DNA of 64,000 bases. It comes from Notamacropus eugenii. Its lineage: Eukaryota > Chordata > Mammalia > Diprotodontia > Macropodidae. Below the pieces are notes generated by a model. It ran no database searches, was not told the DNA's origin, and saw nothing but the letters and a program-made list of their open reading frames with translations. This document shows positions 1-10,639 of the stretch, piece after piece; within the stretch, counting starts at the first letter, position 1, and each line of letters opens with the position of its first letter. A program made the translations under genes and the position numbers. The stretch lies in contig NC_092878.1 in the NCBI RefSeq assembly GCF_028372415.1, forward strand, positions 255,501 to 319,500, in the 5' to 3' direction.

Positions 1-1502
1 GACCCATGTTCAATAAGAAAGAAGAGATACATGTTTAGAAAGAAAACCAGAGATGAGGCAACTACTTGCTTCTTGAACACCCTATACAACAGAAATGCTG
101 GAGGAGTGAATAAACGCAGCAGGCAAGGACAAGAACAGCAACCAAGGGGCCAGAAAAGAGACAGTAGAGATGGCAGAAATCTGGTAGAGGTAACACTGAA
201 GAGGTGGACTGGGAACCTTGTGGAAAGAACATGGGACTACCTGCCTACTGCTGAATGCTTCTTTTGTGGGGCCATAATACAACAGGGGATGTTATATGTA
301 CAAGGTGGGGAGGAAGCAGAGGTATAGAAAGAAGGGAGTGGGGCCCCTGGGTCAAATCAAGAGCTAGCAAGGAGGGGAAGGTGACCTCTGTGCTCTCAAA
401 GAGAGAAGAGCCACAGGGAGTGGATAGGGAGGAGGGGAACCGCTAACAACAGGAGGAAAGAGGCCTTGGGACTTCACTGAGGAGTAGGAAAGCTTGGAGA
501 TAGGAAATGTCCAGCCCAATGCAGAGGGGAAAAGGGTCAACAAGAGAGTGTATGGACCTGTAGTGGGGGAGGGAGTTATGGGGGTGTGTCCTCTCTGACA
601 TTTGCAATCATTGACATCGTTCTAAGAGAGAGGCACAATGGAAAAGGTAAACTGTACAAGGTAAGGGCAGAAAGCGGGGAGGGCAGAGCCCAGAAGGGAG
701 GCTTTGGAAACTTTAATTATATAAAGAATACAGAGAAAAGAGAGAGCAGAGGATTAAATCATGAATCAGAGAGTAAAATAAAAAGCTATCTCATAACTTT
801 GAATGTGAAGGGATTCAAATAATATAGTAAAAGAGTGACAGAATGTTTAAGAAAACAAAACCCCACAATCTGTTGCTTGTAAGAAACACATTTAAAAACC
901 AAAGATATACACAGAATTTAAGTGAAGGGATAGTAAAAAAAAATTTTTCTACATCAAGTGAATTCAAAAAAGCAGGAGTTATCATTGTGCTATCAGATAA
1001 AGCAGAAACAGGCATTCCGAAAAGAAAAAGGGATAAGTAAGGAAACTGCATTATGCTGAAACCATAGACAACTAGTCAATATCAGTCAAAAACTTATGTG
1101 CTACAAATGCATTGGAATCCAAATTCCTAAAGGAACCATAGAAATGATAAATGAAACAAAAAACTGGTTTTTTGGCAAGATCAATGATAAACCCTTGGCT
1201 AATCTCATTAAAAAGAAGAGAGCATTTAGGGTTAGAAGAGAATTGCAAAGGAGTAAGAAAGTGAAGTCACGGCAAAACGAGAAAAATAAAAAAAAATGAA
1301 CGGAACAAATGATGCACAGTGAGTTATATGCTAACAAAAATAAGAACTCAAAGACACAGAGGAATATCTTCAGCAAAATAAAACGCCCAAACTATCAGAA
1401 GACCAATTAGAGAAATTCTTTAACCCAATCTACAGAAAGAAAATAGATGAAGTTGTAAAGGAACTATCAAAAGGAAAAAATCCAAATCCCCTAATAAAGA
1501 AC
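1..1502 (+). mobile_element. L1 LINE fragment (inter-ORF region and ORF2 start), decayed
   Basis: The first 600 bases hold a broken open frame and a purine-rich tract. ORF2 then starts near 762: the translation LITLNVKGFK matches the N-terminal endonuclease motif of L1 ORF2. Further on come endonuclease-like words (KKAGVIIVLSDKAE near 966-1010) and, near 1140-1240, words typical of the ORF2 segment NETKxWFFxKINDKPLA. Between these blocks much of the endonuclease and linker is missing, and stops break every frame. The opening 300 bases are the inverse of 54290-54590, so the same old L1 type occurs at both places. No 3' end or poly(A) tail is seen before unrelated sequence starts near 1503. Confidence 0.75.
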
Positions 1503-3600
1503 TTTTTTTTTGACAGGTGAGGTGGGTTGCAGGAGCATGAGAGTCTGAAACTCCCTTGGAAGTTTTGGGCACGGAAGAAGGTGGGCAGAGGGAACCAAAC
1601 CAGGCCTACTTTGTGAACAGTGGAGGGAGAAAGACCTGCTTTCCCTTTGGGGAAGAAGACAGGACTTGAAAACTTGGGATCAAAGGACTGAAGGTCTGAA
1701 GGCACCCGTCAATCATCATCAATCATCAATTTTGTGGAAGCGATCCATACCCCTGCCTTACCTGGACAAGCACATAGAAGGCTTTCTTATCCAGTGACTC
1801 TCTGGAAGTGGCCAGATCAAGAAAAGGGACACAATTTTTATGAGTCTGGGAGGTGATGCAATCTAGAATAAGAGAAAGTCTGGGCACAAGGTGACATTAA
1901 AGGCAGTTAGCTCCTGGCTAGGACTTTGTTTGTCAAGTCAGTTCCTTGCCTGAGTGACTTTCAAAGATAATCGCTGTGAAAAATGGGAAGAAGTCGGAGA
2001 ATTGGTTCAGCAGACATGACCACACTAACCCTTAAGTAATGGCAGGGTGAAAGCCGTCCCATGCTCTAGGAAAAGTGTGACCAAATATGGGGAGTGATGC
2101 TATCCACCACGGGAGAAGCCCAGCCTTGTTGCTCCAAGTTAGCTCAGAAAAGTGTTATACAAAATGACTCCAAACAAAATCACAAAGCATAAATTAATTT
2201 GATGTGGGGAACTTCAGCAGAAAGTCTTTGAAACTCTTTCCTTAGGACCTTAGTCATTTTGGGACATCAATAAAATGGACAGAAAGCCCACACCCAAATT
2301 CACTTGGGCAAGAAAAAGGTCCAGCTTTCCCTTCCTCCCTCTAGGAAGTCCTTCATCTCTGCAGAGATCTGCCATCTCAGAGCTTTATAACTGGATCAGC
2401 AGACTAACACATGGCATGCACAGGATCTTTGGGACAAGACTGCTGTCCCTATCACCTCATCAGCCTGTTTAATCAGCCCATATTTGCAGTTCATCAAAGC
2501 AGGGAAAGTATTAGATGTTTCCAAATTTTCATAAAATAGTATAATCTATTGTATGTTGCTGAAATTCTCTAAAGACCTGAGACAAAAGGACAAAGCTATA
2601 GGAAAACTGTTGGGATTCTTACTTATTGATATAAATTTGTGACTATTTTTTTTCTAATATATGACTTTTATTACAAAAAGAACAGGGACCCAATAAGTCA
2701 TTTGATATGACTCAAATGCATTTTTTTCATGTTGAATCTACAGATGGTAGTATGTAGGATCACAACAAGAAACTTTCAGAGATTTAGATAGAGCAGGAAG
2801 AGTTGTTTTTTCTGATTTGTCTTAATGGGGGTGGAGGGAATGATAGAACCTCCAATTAATAAGGCCATGATCTGAATTACTGAGCCTTGCCATCTCATTC
2901 TAAAGATCATTAAAAGATCAAGATTTTTATGAGTTTGGAACAATCTGGGATTCCAAAGGAGTAGTTGGTTAAAATCAGTTTCAGTGAAGGATTTTCATGA
3001 AAGTCCCAACTTCCTTTCCTTCCCCTAGTCAGGGACTGAGAAATGAAAGGGGTAAGAATGTTTGGAGAAAGTGTTTCCCATTCAGTTTCCTTCAAAGAAT
3101 CGCCATAAGCTGAACCTGTTCTAAGCTTCCTTTTTTGGATGAAGTGAGATAGGAAACCATCACTGAAACCAATCATTAGCAATTTATTGCTGAGCAGAAG
3201 CAGCAGAGATCAGTCCATTGCTCCGTTTTATTGTAGTAAGAAAGTCAATGCTCAATGGACTCAACAATTTGAGGGTTCATTTCAGAACAATGAGGTTTTG
3301 AAATTCCTTCCTTAAATACTTCAGCCATCTTGTGATCATAGGAAAATGGGCAGGGGAACCAGCCCCAAGCCCACTTTGAGCAGGACAGGGTCAGATACAT
3401 GGAGCAGCTTGACCCTTTGGGCTCCAAGCAGACCAGTCAACTTTATAGAGATTCATCTGTCAGTCTTGGAGTTTCACAGGCAGATGATCCTAATTCAGAG
3501 TGGACAGATGATGAGATGTTTCTAAAGGTTCAGGGAAGCTGTATGATGTTAAAATTCTTTAAAGAACCAGCATAAAGGTTAAAGGTTTTGGGGGAATGTT
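1503..3600. other. Unclassified non-coding stretch
   Basis: I recognise no gene, RNA or known repeat here. The sequence is AT-rich with stops in all frames. Parts of 2500-2640 and 3500-3630 resemble each other weakly in the same orientation (both have a run like ttggg..tactta..atgat.taaa.ttgtaact), which may be an old tandem duplication. The open frames present are short and show no motif. Confidence 0.4.
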
Positions 3601-6370
3601 GGGGCTACTTAAATAATGATGTAAACTTGTAACTCTCTTTTCCGTTCAAATGAGATTGCTGTTCTGTTCAGATTCTTCCCCCACCAGACCCTCCTCTGTT
3701 GCACAGACTTCTGCTTCATCTGGTTTACGTGAGATCCTTGTCTCTCACCTTCGCCCTCCTCAGAAGCCTTTGTCTTCTGGAATGTTCTCAGCTGTCTGCT
3801 CCTTGGTAAGTCTTTCTTTCTGGATGCTTGCAGTATTTTTTCTTTGACCTTAAGCTCTGGATTTGGGTTAGGATAATCCTGGGAGCTTTTATTTGGGGTC
3901 CTTTCCAGAGATGGGTTCTTTGGGGTTCTTTTTATTTCCATTTTGACCTTTAGTTCTAAAGACATCCAGGAGTATTTTTTTAATGTTTCCTTGAATTAAG
4001 ATTTAGGGTCGTTGTTTTAATGACTCTTAAATTCTCTCTCCTTGATATGATTTTCAGGACAATAAGTTTTCTTTACAGTTTCTTCTGTTTTTCAGTCTTT
4101 TGGTTTCATTTGGATCTTGCTCATTTTGTCATGGAGTCACTGGGTAATGTTTGGTCCATTCTAGTTTTCTGTACATTTGTTGCTCAGACAAGGTTCTGCT
4201 GCTCTTGGGGCAAGCCTGCAAAGATTGAGATGAATCCTGTATCATTTCTTATTGATCCTATTTACAATTTATTGATTTTGTTCTGAAACTACTTTTCTCC
4301 TGTAATTGCCTGTAATTGGTTATTTGTCTCTAAACTTGGTTCAGATTTCAGCTGGTCTGTACTAGGTTAAGCTGAAAACTCCTCCTCTCCTGCTCAAGGA
4401 ATTTTGCTAACCTTGGGAAATGGGTGAGAAAGCAAGGGGGTTTGGGCCTGACATCTTCATGCCACCATGTTTTCCTTCCAAGATGTCTGGTTTGCCATCC
4501 CAGTGCCTGGGCTGCTATCTTGCACCTGGACTCAGGCCATGAGCACTTTTTAGTCTCACAGGAGGAGAAGGAGGGTTGTTACTAGTCCCCATTACCAAAC
4601 ATTCAACCACCCAGATTGTTCCCTGGCCTCAGCAGTGTAACTACGCCTTAATTCCATCATGTCATCTACCCTGTTCTGTTCTTTGTTCTGCGCTCCCCAA
4701 AACCCACAGAAGGGGAAGTGTCCTTTTGCTCCAGACCTCTGGCATAAATGGAGGCAAGTTATTGACCTATTTATTGATAGGCAGCATCCCCTACTAATAA
4801 ATGTTATCTTGCTCAGAGATCTGCCTCAGCTTACCCCTCTGTTAAAATTCAATTGTGATAAGCCCTTTATTCCACTTCTGATTCTTTCTCCCACAGCTGT
4901 CATTTAAATTCCAGTTTTTGCCTCAGTGAAAAATATTATTGCTGACTTCTTTTTACTCTTTTAACTATTTGCTGTCCTCCAGAAATCTTGGTTGAATTAG
5001 GCCCATACTGTGCTTTTCTTTGATGCTTGGTGTATTGATGTTTTGAAGTTATTTTCTTCTTCTGGGTTTGTGTCTTGAGCATCCCTGTCCCCAAGGTAAA
5101 ATTGGTGGTGGGATCCTTTATTGTCTGCTTATTCTTTCAGTCTCCTTCCTGACCATGGACCTGATGTCAGGACCAGGCTCTCTCCACATGCTGAAGGGCA
5201 TGTCCAGAATAACCTTGTTGCTGCTTTCTTGAGGTTTTGAGCTGTATGTTATTCCAAGATCTCAGGGAAAGCTCACTCCAGGGACCTGTAAGTTTTCAGT
5301 GCTCCCAGGATGGTCTGATTCCCTATCCACCACTCCAACATCATAGATCTGCAAATTCCTGAACTATGTTTGAGTCTGAGCCATACATCTGTGGGCTGGA
5401 CCCATGTGGAGATTACTGAAGGATTCAGTCATTAGAAGCCAGCTGGAAAGCTATGCTGCTAGAAAGTGACAGAATTTTAGAGTCCCCTTTCATCGAAGAC
5501 TCCTTCTCTGATGATCCTTCTGTATGCTTCAGACTGGGCTAGAAGAGACCTGAGACCCCACTCTGCTCCTGGGATTGAAACCACAAGCTGCTGCTTGCCT
5601 TGAATTGTGTTCCCTGCTTAAGACTCAGCCTAGATCCTGGCTCCTGCCCCTCACCCTAGATTTGGCACTTCTAGGGGGAGATCCCCTCAGTCTGCACTAG
5701 ATGTCTAACTCCTAGTTGAACAATAAGAGATAGGACTTTCGTGGCACAACTGTCCCTACTTATTTATGCTGGATCTGGGACCCCTTCTTGACCTGAAGAA
5801 CAGTCTTTCCTTGAGATGACATGCTCAGCCACACCTGTCCTGGTTAGACCCCTTCCTCAGCACGCATTTAAGATATGATTAGGGTTAGGACCCAGCATCT
5901 TCAGAATGCTCTCTGTCTGGAACAATGCCTCTCTGTGTGGTTTCTTGGATTTCCCACCCAGGATTCAGTCTGGTCCATGTTCTACATCTGATTTTAAAAG
6001 CTGTGGAGGTGCCAACCTGGATGTTCTCTTTCCTTCTCCTCCATCTTCCTTCCTAAGTCTTTTAATCAGTGATTTTTGTGGCCAGGTACAGTCTCCATTT
6101 TGAGTGCAATGTAGTAGGAGGTGGAAGCTGGGAGTCTTAACCCGAATGATCCCCAATGACTTTTCTCTGCAGGGCTTGTCTAAAAGGGGAAACTTTCACC
6201 TGCCCATTTGTGGCAGTGAGTTTGTGTAATGCTGGTCCACTGTCTTCAGTTGCTTTGGCTTTTCTTATCTAGTTTGTGCCCCTTCTTCTTGTATGAACTG
6301 ATGCAGAGAGAACTGAGTAGAACCTCGAGAACATATACAGTGTATATTATGGCTGTTGTCCTTTGTTCTA
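3601..6370 (-). other. Unclassified, probably old LINE 5'-region sequence
   Basis: This stretch is pyrimidine-rich on the + strand, so purine-rich on the - strand. It contains a 118-residue lysine- and glutamine-rich open frame on the minus strand (3609-3965) with no motif I can name. Its look resembles the reverse of L1 5' untranslated and ORF1 sequence elsewhere in the window, but I could not align it convincingly. A short piece at about 6295-6355 reads like an L1 3' tail on the + strand (the 'gagcagaacc..gagaacat' type). No host gene is visible. Confidence 0.3.
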
Positions 6371-6374
6371 GAAG

Positions 6375-8104
6375 AGGAGCAAAATGACATCACTATATTA
6401 GGGTCAAATCACAGTGTGTCTCAGTGTCGCTGATTAGACCAGTACAAGCTTCAAAGGCTCAACCACAGGCTGGGCACAAATAGTCCATGTGAGTATTTGG
6501 GGTGGATTCTCTAAATTTACACGTCTCACTTTTCTTTTGAGCTATTTCAATTCTGCTTTGCTGGTAAAGCACAGCCCCTTCTCTGATGTGGCTGTGCCAT
6601 GTGGTCCTGTGCCAGTGTCTGCTATGTTATGCAATCAATTCCAGAGTTCTTCAGGGAGACCTTGAGAGTGTGCTTGCATCCCTTATTCTGACCCCCATGT
6701 AATCGCATGCTTTGTGTGAGTTCTCCACGACAGAATCTTTTGGGCAAGCATATATTTGACATTTAAACAATGTGGCCAGCCCTTCATAGCTGTGTTCTCT
6801 GCAGTAGAGTGTGGATGCTTGGCATTTTAGTTTGAGAAATGACCTCACTGCCTGGTACTGATTCTGCCCAGTGATCTTCAGAATCTTCCTATGACAATTC
6901 AGATATAAACAATTCAGTTTCCTGGTATGGCGCTGGTGGACTGTCCATATTTCACAGGCATACAACAATGAGGTCAGCAGCACAAGGGCTCTGTAGACCT
7001 TCAGTTTGGTAGTCAGTCTTCTGTCACCTCTTCTCTCCCAAACTTTCCTTTGGATCCTTTCAAACACCAAGCTAGCTCTGACAGTGCACGAATTGACCTC
7101 ATTGTCACTGTGTACATCTAGAAAGTATACTGCCAAGGTAAGCAAACTTATCCACAGAATTCCAAACTTCTCCACTTGTCATAACCAATGGTTCCATGTG
7201 TGGATGGTGTGGTGCTGACTGATGGAGCACCTGTGTTTTCTAGGTGTTAATTGTTAGGTCAAGATTAACACAAGCAACAGAAAACTGATTCCTATTTTGT
7301 TACATTTCAGTTTCAGAGGCTGAATTTAGTGCACAGTCCTCTGGGAACAAAAACATCTTGCATCAGCTCTCCTTCCACTTTAATCTTGGCTTGTAACCTT
7401 TTTCCATTAGATAGTTTACTATCAGATTGGTAGCTGACTTTCATGCCTTGCTTAGCCTCTCTGTTGGCCTTTGACAACATGGCTGGAAACATCATGTTAA
7501 AAAGTGTGGGAGCAAGCACACAGCCTTGTTTCACTCCATTGGTGACTGGTCAAGCTCAAGAACATTGTCAATTATCTAGAACCTGGGCAAGCATGGTGTC
7601 ACAAAATTGACATACAGTACTATTGAACTTTCCCAGGCAACCAAATTTTGATGTAATTTTCCATAAGCACTTGTGAGTGACAGATGGGCAAACATTGTGT
7701 ACAGATTTCTGTTCTACTTCTAGCATTTCTCCTGGAGTTGTCGGTCATCAAACACCATATTGACTGTTCCTTGGCCCTTTCTGAAGCCATACTGGATCTC
7801 AGGTACATGACCATCTTCTAGGTGAAGGATCAGCCTATTAAGGAGGACTCTGGCAAGAATATCACCACCAATGAATAAGAGAGAGACTTCCCTGTGATTG
7901 TCACAGACCAGTCTATTTCCTTTACCATTATAGAGGTGCACAATGGAAGTGTCCTTGAACTCCTGGGGGATAAGCACTTCTTACCATACAACCCAGAAAA
8001 TTTCAGTCAGCTTTTGTAAATCTCAGCTGGAATAGAATCAGCACCAAGTGCTTTGCCACACAAAAGGAGCCTAATGGCATTCAAAACCTCTTCTTCAGGG
8101 GGAA
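6375..8104 (-). mobile_element. RTE-type LINE, decayed reverse transcriptase, minus strand
   Basis: Read on the minus strand, successive frames give pieces of a non-LTR reverse transcriptase. At 7977-7720 there is IPQEFKDTSIVHLY, then VCDNHREVSLL and ILARVLLNRL, then PEIQYGFRKGQGTVNMVF. At 7534-7313 there is KQGCVLAPTLFNMM, the motif-B region. At 7175-6651 there is the C-terminal part with RLTTKLKVYRALVL and LLYACEIWTVHQRH. The order is right, but frameshifts and stops separate the blocks and the motif with two catalytic aspartates is lost. This pattern fits an RTE-like element; the exact clade is from memory. The same element starts at 63547 in opposite orientation, so it belongs to the large inverted duplication. 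Confidence 0.8.
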
Positions 8105-8870
8105 GAGCCGTTCCAGACCTCAAACTCTATTGTAAAGCAGCAATCATCCAAATCATTTAGTATTGGTTAAAAAATAGAAGAATTGGTGGGAGACTAAACA
8201 GGAATCAGAAACAATGGAACTCAATAGCCCAGGGTGTGATAAAGGGAAAACATAAATTATCTAGGAAAAATGTTCTTTGATTAAAAAACCTACTGGGAAA
8301 ACATCTTATGCTGTATTCTATGACACATTCTAAATAGATACGTAATCTTAATACTATAGGTCCTACTATAAAAAAATTAATAACAATAAATAAATAATAA
8401 TAGCTTACACTTCTATAGTGTTTACTATGTTCCAGGCACTGGGTTAAGGACTTTACAATTATTTTCTCAATTGATTCTTACAACAACCCTGAGAGATAGG
8501 TGGTTTTATTATCTTCATTTTACAGATGAGGAAACTAGGGTAAAGAGATTAGGTGAGTAGATCATATACCTATCACATTTAGGGTTAGGGTGAGAGTTAG
8601 GGTAGCTTTGGGTAAAGAATGTGTTTTTTAATCAGAGGTAGTGGCACTTTTAAAAGATAAAATGCAAATTTTTGACTACATGAAACTAAAAAGCTTATTT
8701 ACAGACAACATTCATGCATCTAGGATAAGAAGGGAAGTGGTCAAATGGGAGGAAAATCTTTGTATCAAATTTCTCTGATAAGGGTTTGGTATCCAAGACA
8801 TACAAAATCAAAGAATACAAACAACCATTTCTCAAGCAAAGAATTGACTGGGAATCTCATGAAATGCTCC
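8105..8870 (+). mobile_element. L1 ORF2 3' fragment
   Basis: The bases at 8105-8345 read like the L1 ORF2 region after the RT domain (LYCKAAIIQIIxYWLKNR type), and 8640-8830 reads like the C-terminal region (DYMKLKSLFTDNIHASRIRREVVKWEENLCIKFL). A SINE at 8395-8570 interrupts it. The mirrored copy is at 62826-63546. Confidence 0.7.
8395..8570 (-). repeat. MIR/THER-like core-SINE, antisense
   Basis: The phrase 'ttccaggcactgggttaagg', then a 'ttacagatgaggaaact' block, is the antisense form of the MIR/core-SINE family. It lies inside an L1 fragment, and its mirror is at 63105-63250. Confidence 0.75.
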
Positions 8871-8894
8871 AAATCATTTTGACTCAGCTATTCA

Positions 8895-9095
8895 AGGAGT
8901 TCAAATATGACCTCAGACACTTTCTAGCTGTGTGACCCTGGGCATGTTACTTTATCACTTTCTGCCTCAGTTACCTCATCTGTAAAAAGGGGAACACAAC
9001 AGCAGCTAATTCACAGGGTTGTTGTGGGAATCAGATAAGACAACACTTGCCCTTTGCACGTGCCTGGCACCTAGTATGCATTTAATGAATGCAAG
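8895..9095 (+). repeat. MIR/THER-like core-SINE, sense
   Basis: It shows 'gacctcagacactttctagc', 'gtgtgaccctgggca', 'cctcatctgtaaaaaggg' and 'gtgcctggcacctagtatgc', the standard order of a sense core-SINE. The mirror copy is at 62595-62825. Confidence 0.8.
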
Positions 9096-9224
9096 AGGAA
9101 AAGGACCCATATGTTCAATTAAACCTGTCACAGATCTTTTTATGGTAGCCTCAAACTGGGAGCTACAACCATGTTTTCCTATTATGAAATGATTTTAAAC
9201 CAAAAGTGGCGTGCCAATGTGCCT

Positions 9225-9365
9225 ACATATTGTTGGTGCGGCTGCTGTTCATGCATTGCAATAGGTCCGACTCTTTATGACCCCATTTGGGATTTTCTTG
9301 GCAAGGACTCTGGAACGATTTGTCATTTCCTTCTCTAGCTCATATTGCAGATGAGGAAATGGAGG
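9225..9365 (-). repeat. RTE-tailed SINE (marsupial SINE type), antisense
   Basis: The tail 'gtccgactctttatgacccc', 'ttttcttggcaaggactctg' and 'catttccttctctagctcat' is the antisense of a marsupial tRNA/core-SINE with an RTE-derived 3' end. The mirror copy is at 62330-62475. The family name is from memory. Confidence 0.75.
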
Positions 9366-9513
9366 AGAAGAGGAGAGATACAGAGAGAGGCAGACAGAGG
9401 AGCTCTGATTGATTAAAATCAAAATCACTTCTATAAACCAAGTTTTAGAAAAAGAAAATGGACAATCCTGAGGCAGGATCCAGTGGGTCTTCACAATCAT
9501 CACTAAAATCCTA

Positions 9514-9546
9514 AGTGTGTGTGTGTGTGTGCGTGTGTGTGTGTGT
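9514..9546. repeat. (TG)n microsatellite
   Basis: About 16 TG units with one TGCG interruption. The counterpart in the other arm is a longer CA array at 62131-62182. Confidence 0.95.
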
Positions 9547-9795
9547 AGGCACATGTGTGTGCATATATATGAAACTCTTCATAAACAACCAGGAAGTCTT
9601 AAAAAATTGTTCTGTTGGACAAATTCCCACTTTCTCAAAGACTGGGTAGCTAGCTTGATAAATGGATCTGTGGGTAGATCTGAAAATCTCATCTCAGAAG
9701 AGACTTGAAATCCACCTTTGTTGGGTAGTAAGAAGGGTATCAGGCTAGAATTACACTCATGTATTACCCATCAAATATTTGACATCTAGAGTTCA

Positions 9796-9882
9796 GAATA
9801 TTTTTATTTACCTACTTATTTATTTATTCATTCATCCATTTATTTGTTTGTTTGTTTGTTTCTTTATTTAATTCATTTATAT
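9796..9882. repeat. TTTA/TTTG/TTCA tetranucleotide repeat, left arm only
   Basis: A run of imperfect TTTA, TTCA and TTTG units interrupts the left arm. At the matching place in the right arm (about 61800-61830) the sequence passes from 'atcataaaaatattctggac' to ordinary flank without the array, so it expanded in the left arm after duplication or was lost from the right. Confidence 0.85.
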
Positions 9883-10439
9883 TCCCCCTTCCACAGTGGG
9901 GAGAAGAGGAGCAGTTCTGCCCCAGCATCAGTTAACTTAGTATGACAGTTGAATCCTAACCCCATTAATAATGACATGAAAGGAAATCAGGGATAACTAG
10001 GAAAAATACAGTCCCTGGGGACACCACAGATTAGTTTAGGCAACCATACCCTGATACCCCCCTTGGAAGCCCACTCTGAGCTATCTCAAAGAGTGCATGT
10101 CCAAGGGATGAAGGGTAATGGTAATTCGTCAACATCTCCCCACATGGGAGTTGGGGAGTGAGGCAGCCTCTGTGCTTTCCCACATGAAACGTACCTGTCA
10201 TCTTCTTACACCATTCTTTCCACCAGTCAGGAGTCATATCTCACAACAGACAAGCAACATGATAGGACTGTCTGTCACCGGTCAACCAAAGCCACATGGG
10301 GTGAAAGGGGCTTCTTAGATGCTTGGATACCTTTTCTTTTTGTGTGTCCATCCCTCACCTCCAGTCAAATATTGGGAAGATCAGGAACAGTAAACACCAA
10401 GAAATGATGGAATGCCACCTGGTTTGTAAAGGACAGTGC

Positions 10440-10519
10440 TGTGTGTGTGTGTGTGAGTGTGTGTGTGAGTGTGTATGTGAGTGTGTGTGTGAGTGTGTGT
10501 GTGTGAATGTGTATGTGTG
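10440..10519. repeat. Imperfect (TG)n microsatellite
   Basis: TG units are broken at regular intervals by GAGTG and GTATG. Its mirror in the right arm is at 61205-61241, next to the second array. Confidence 0.95.
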
Positions 10520-10574
10520 CACATGTGCGCCATGACCTACAGATGCCTTTGGTTTAACCTCTCTATATATGTAT

Positions 10575-10576
<2 letters not shown>

Positions 10577-10626
<50 letters not shown>
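10577..10626. repeat. (CA)n microsatellite
   Basis: About 25 uninterrupted CA units. Together with 10440-10519 it forms a TG-CA pair about 60 bases apart that could fold back on itself. The right arm has the equivalent pair at 61121-61241. Confidence 0.95.
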
Positions 10627-10629
<3 letters not shown>

Positions 10630-10639
10630 CACTGGCCTT

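Noticed and set aside
3609..3965. 118-residue basic open frame on the minus strand
   Set aside because: Lysine- and glutamine-rich with no domain, inside probable old LINE sequence. Not enough to call a gene.
8578..8606. Telomere-like TTAGGG words (also near 5878 and 25280)
   Set aside because: Only two or three imperfect units at each place. Too short for an interstitial telomere array.
10355..10624. Cysteine/valine or histidine/threonine repeat 'proteins' from TG/CA arrays
   Set aside because: They are translations of microsatellites.
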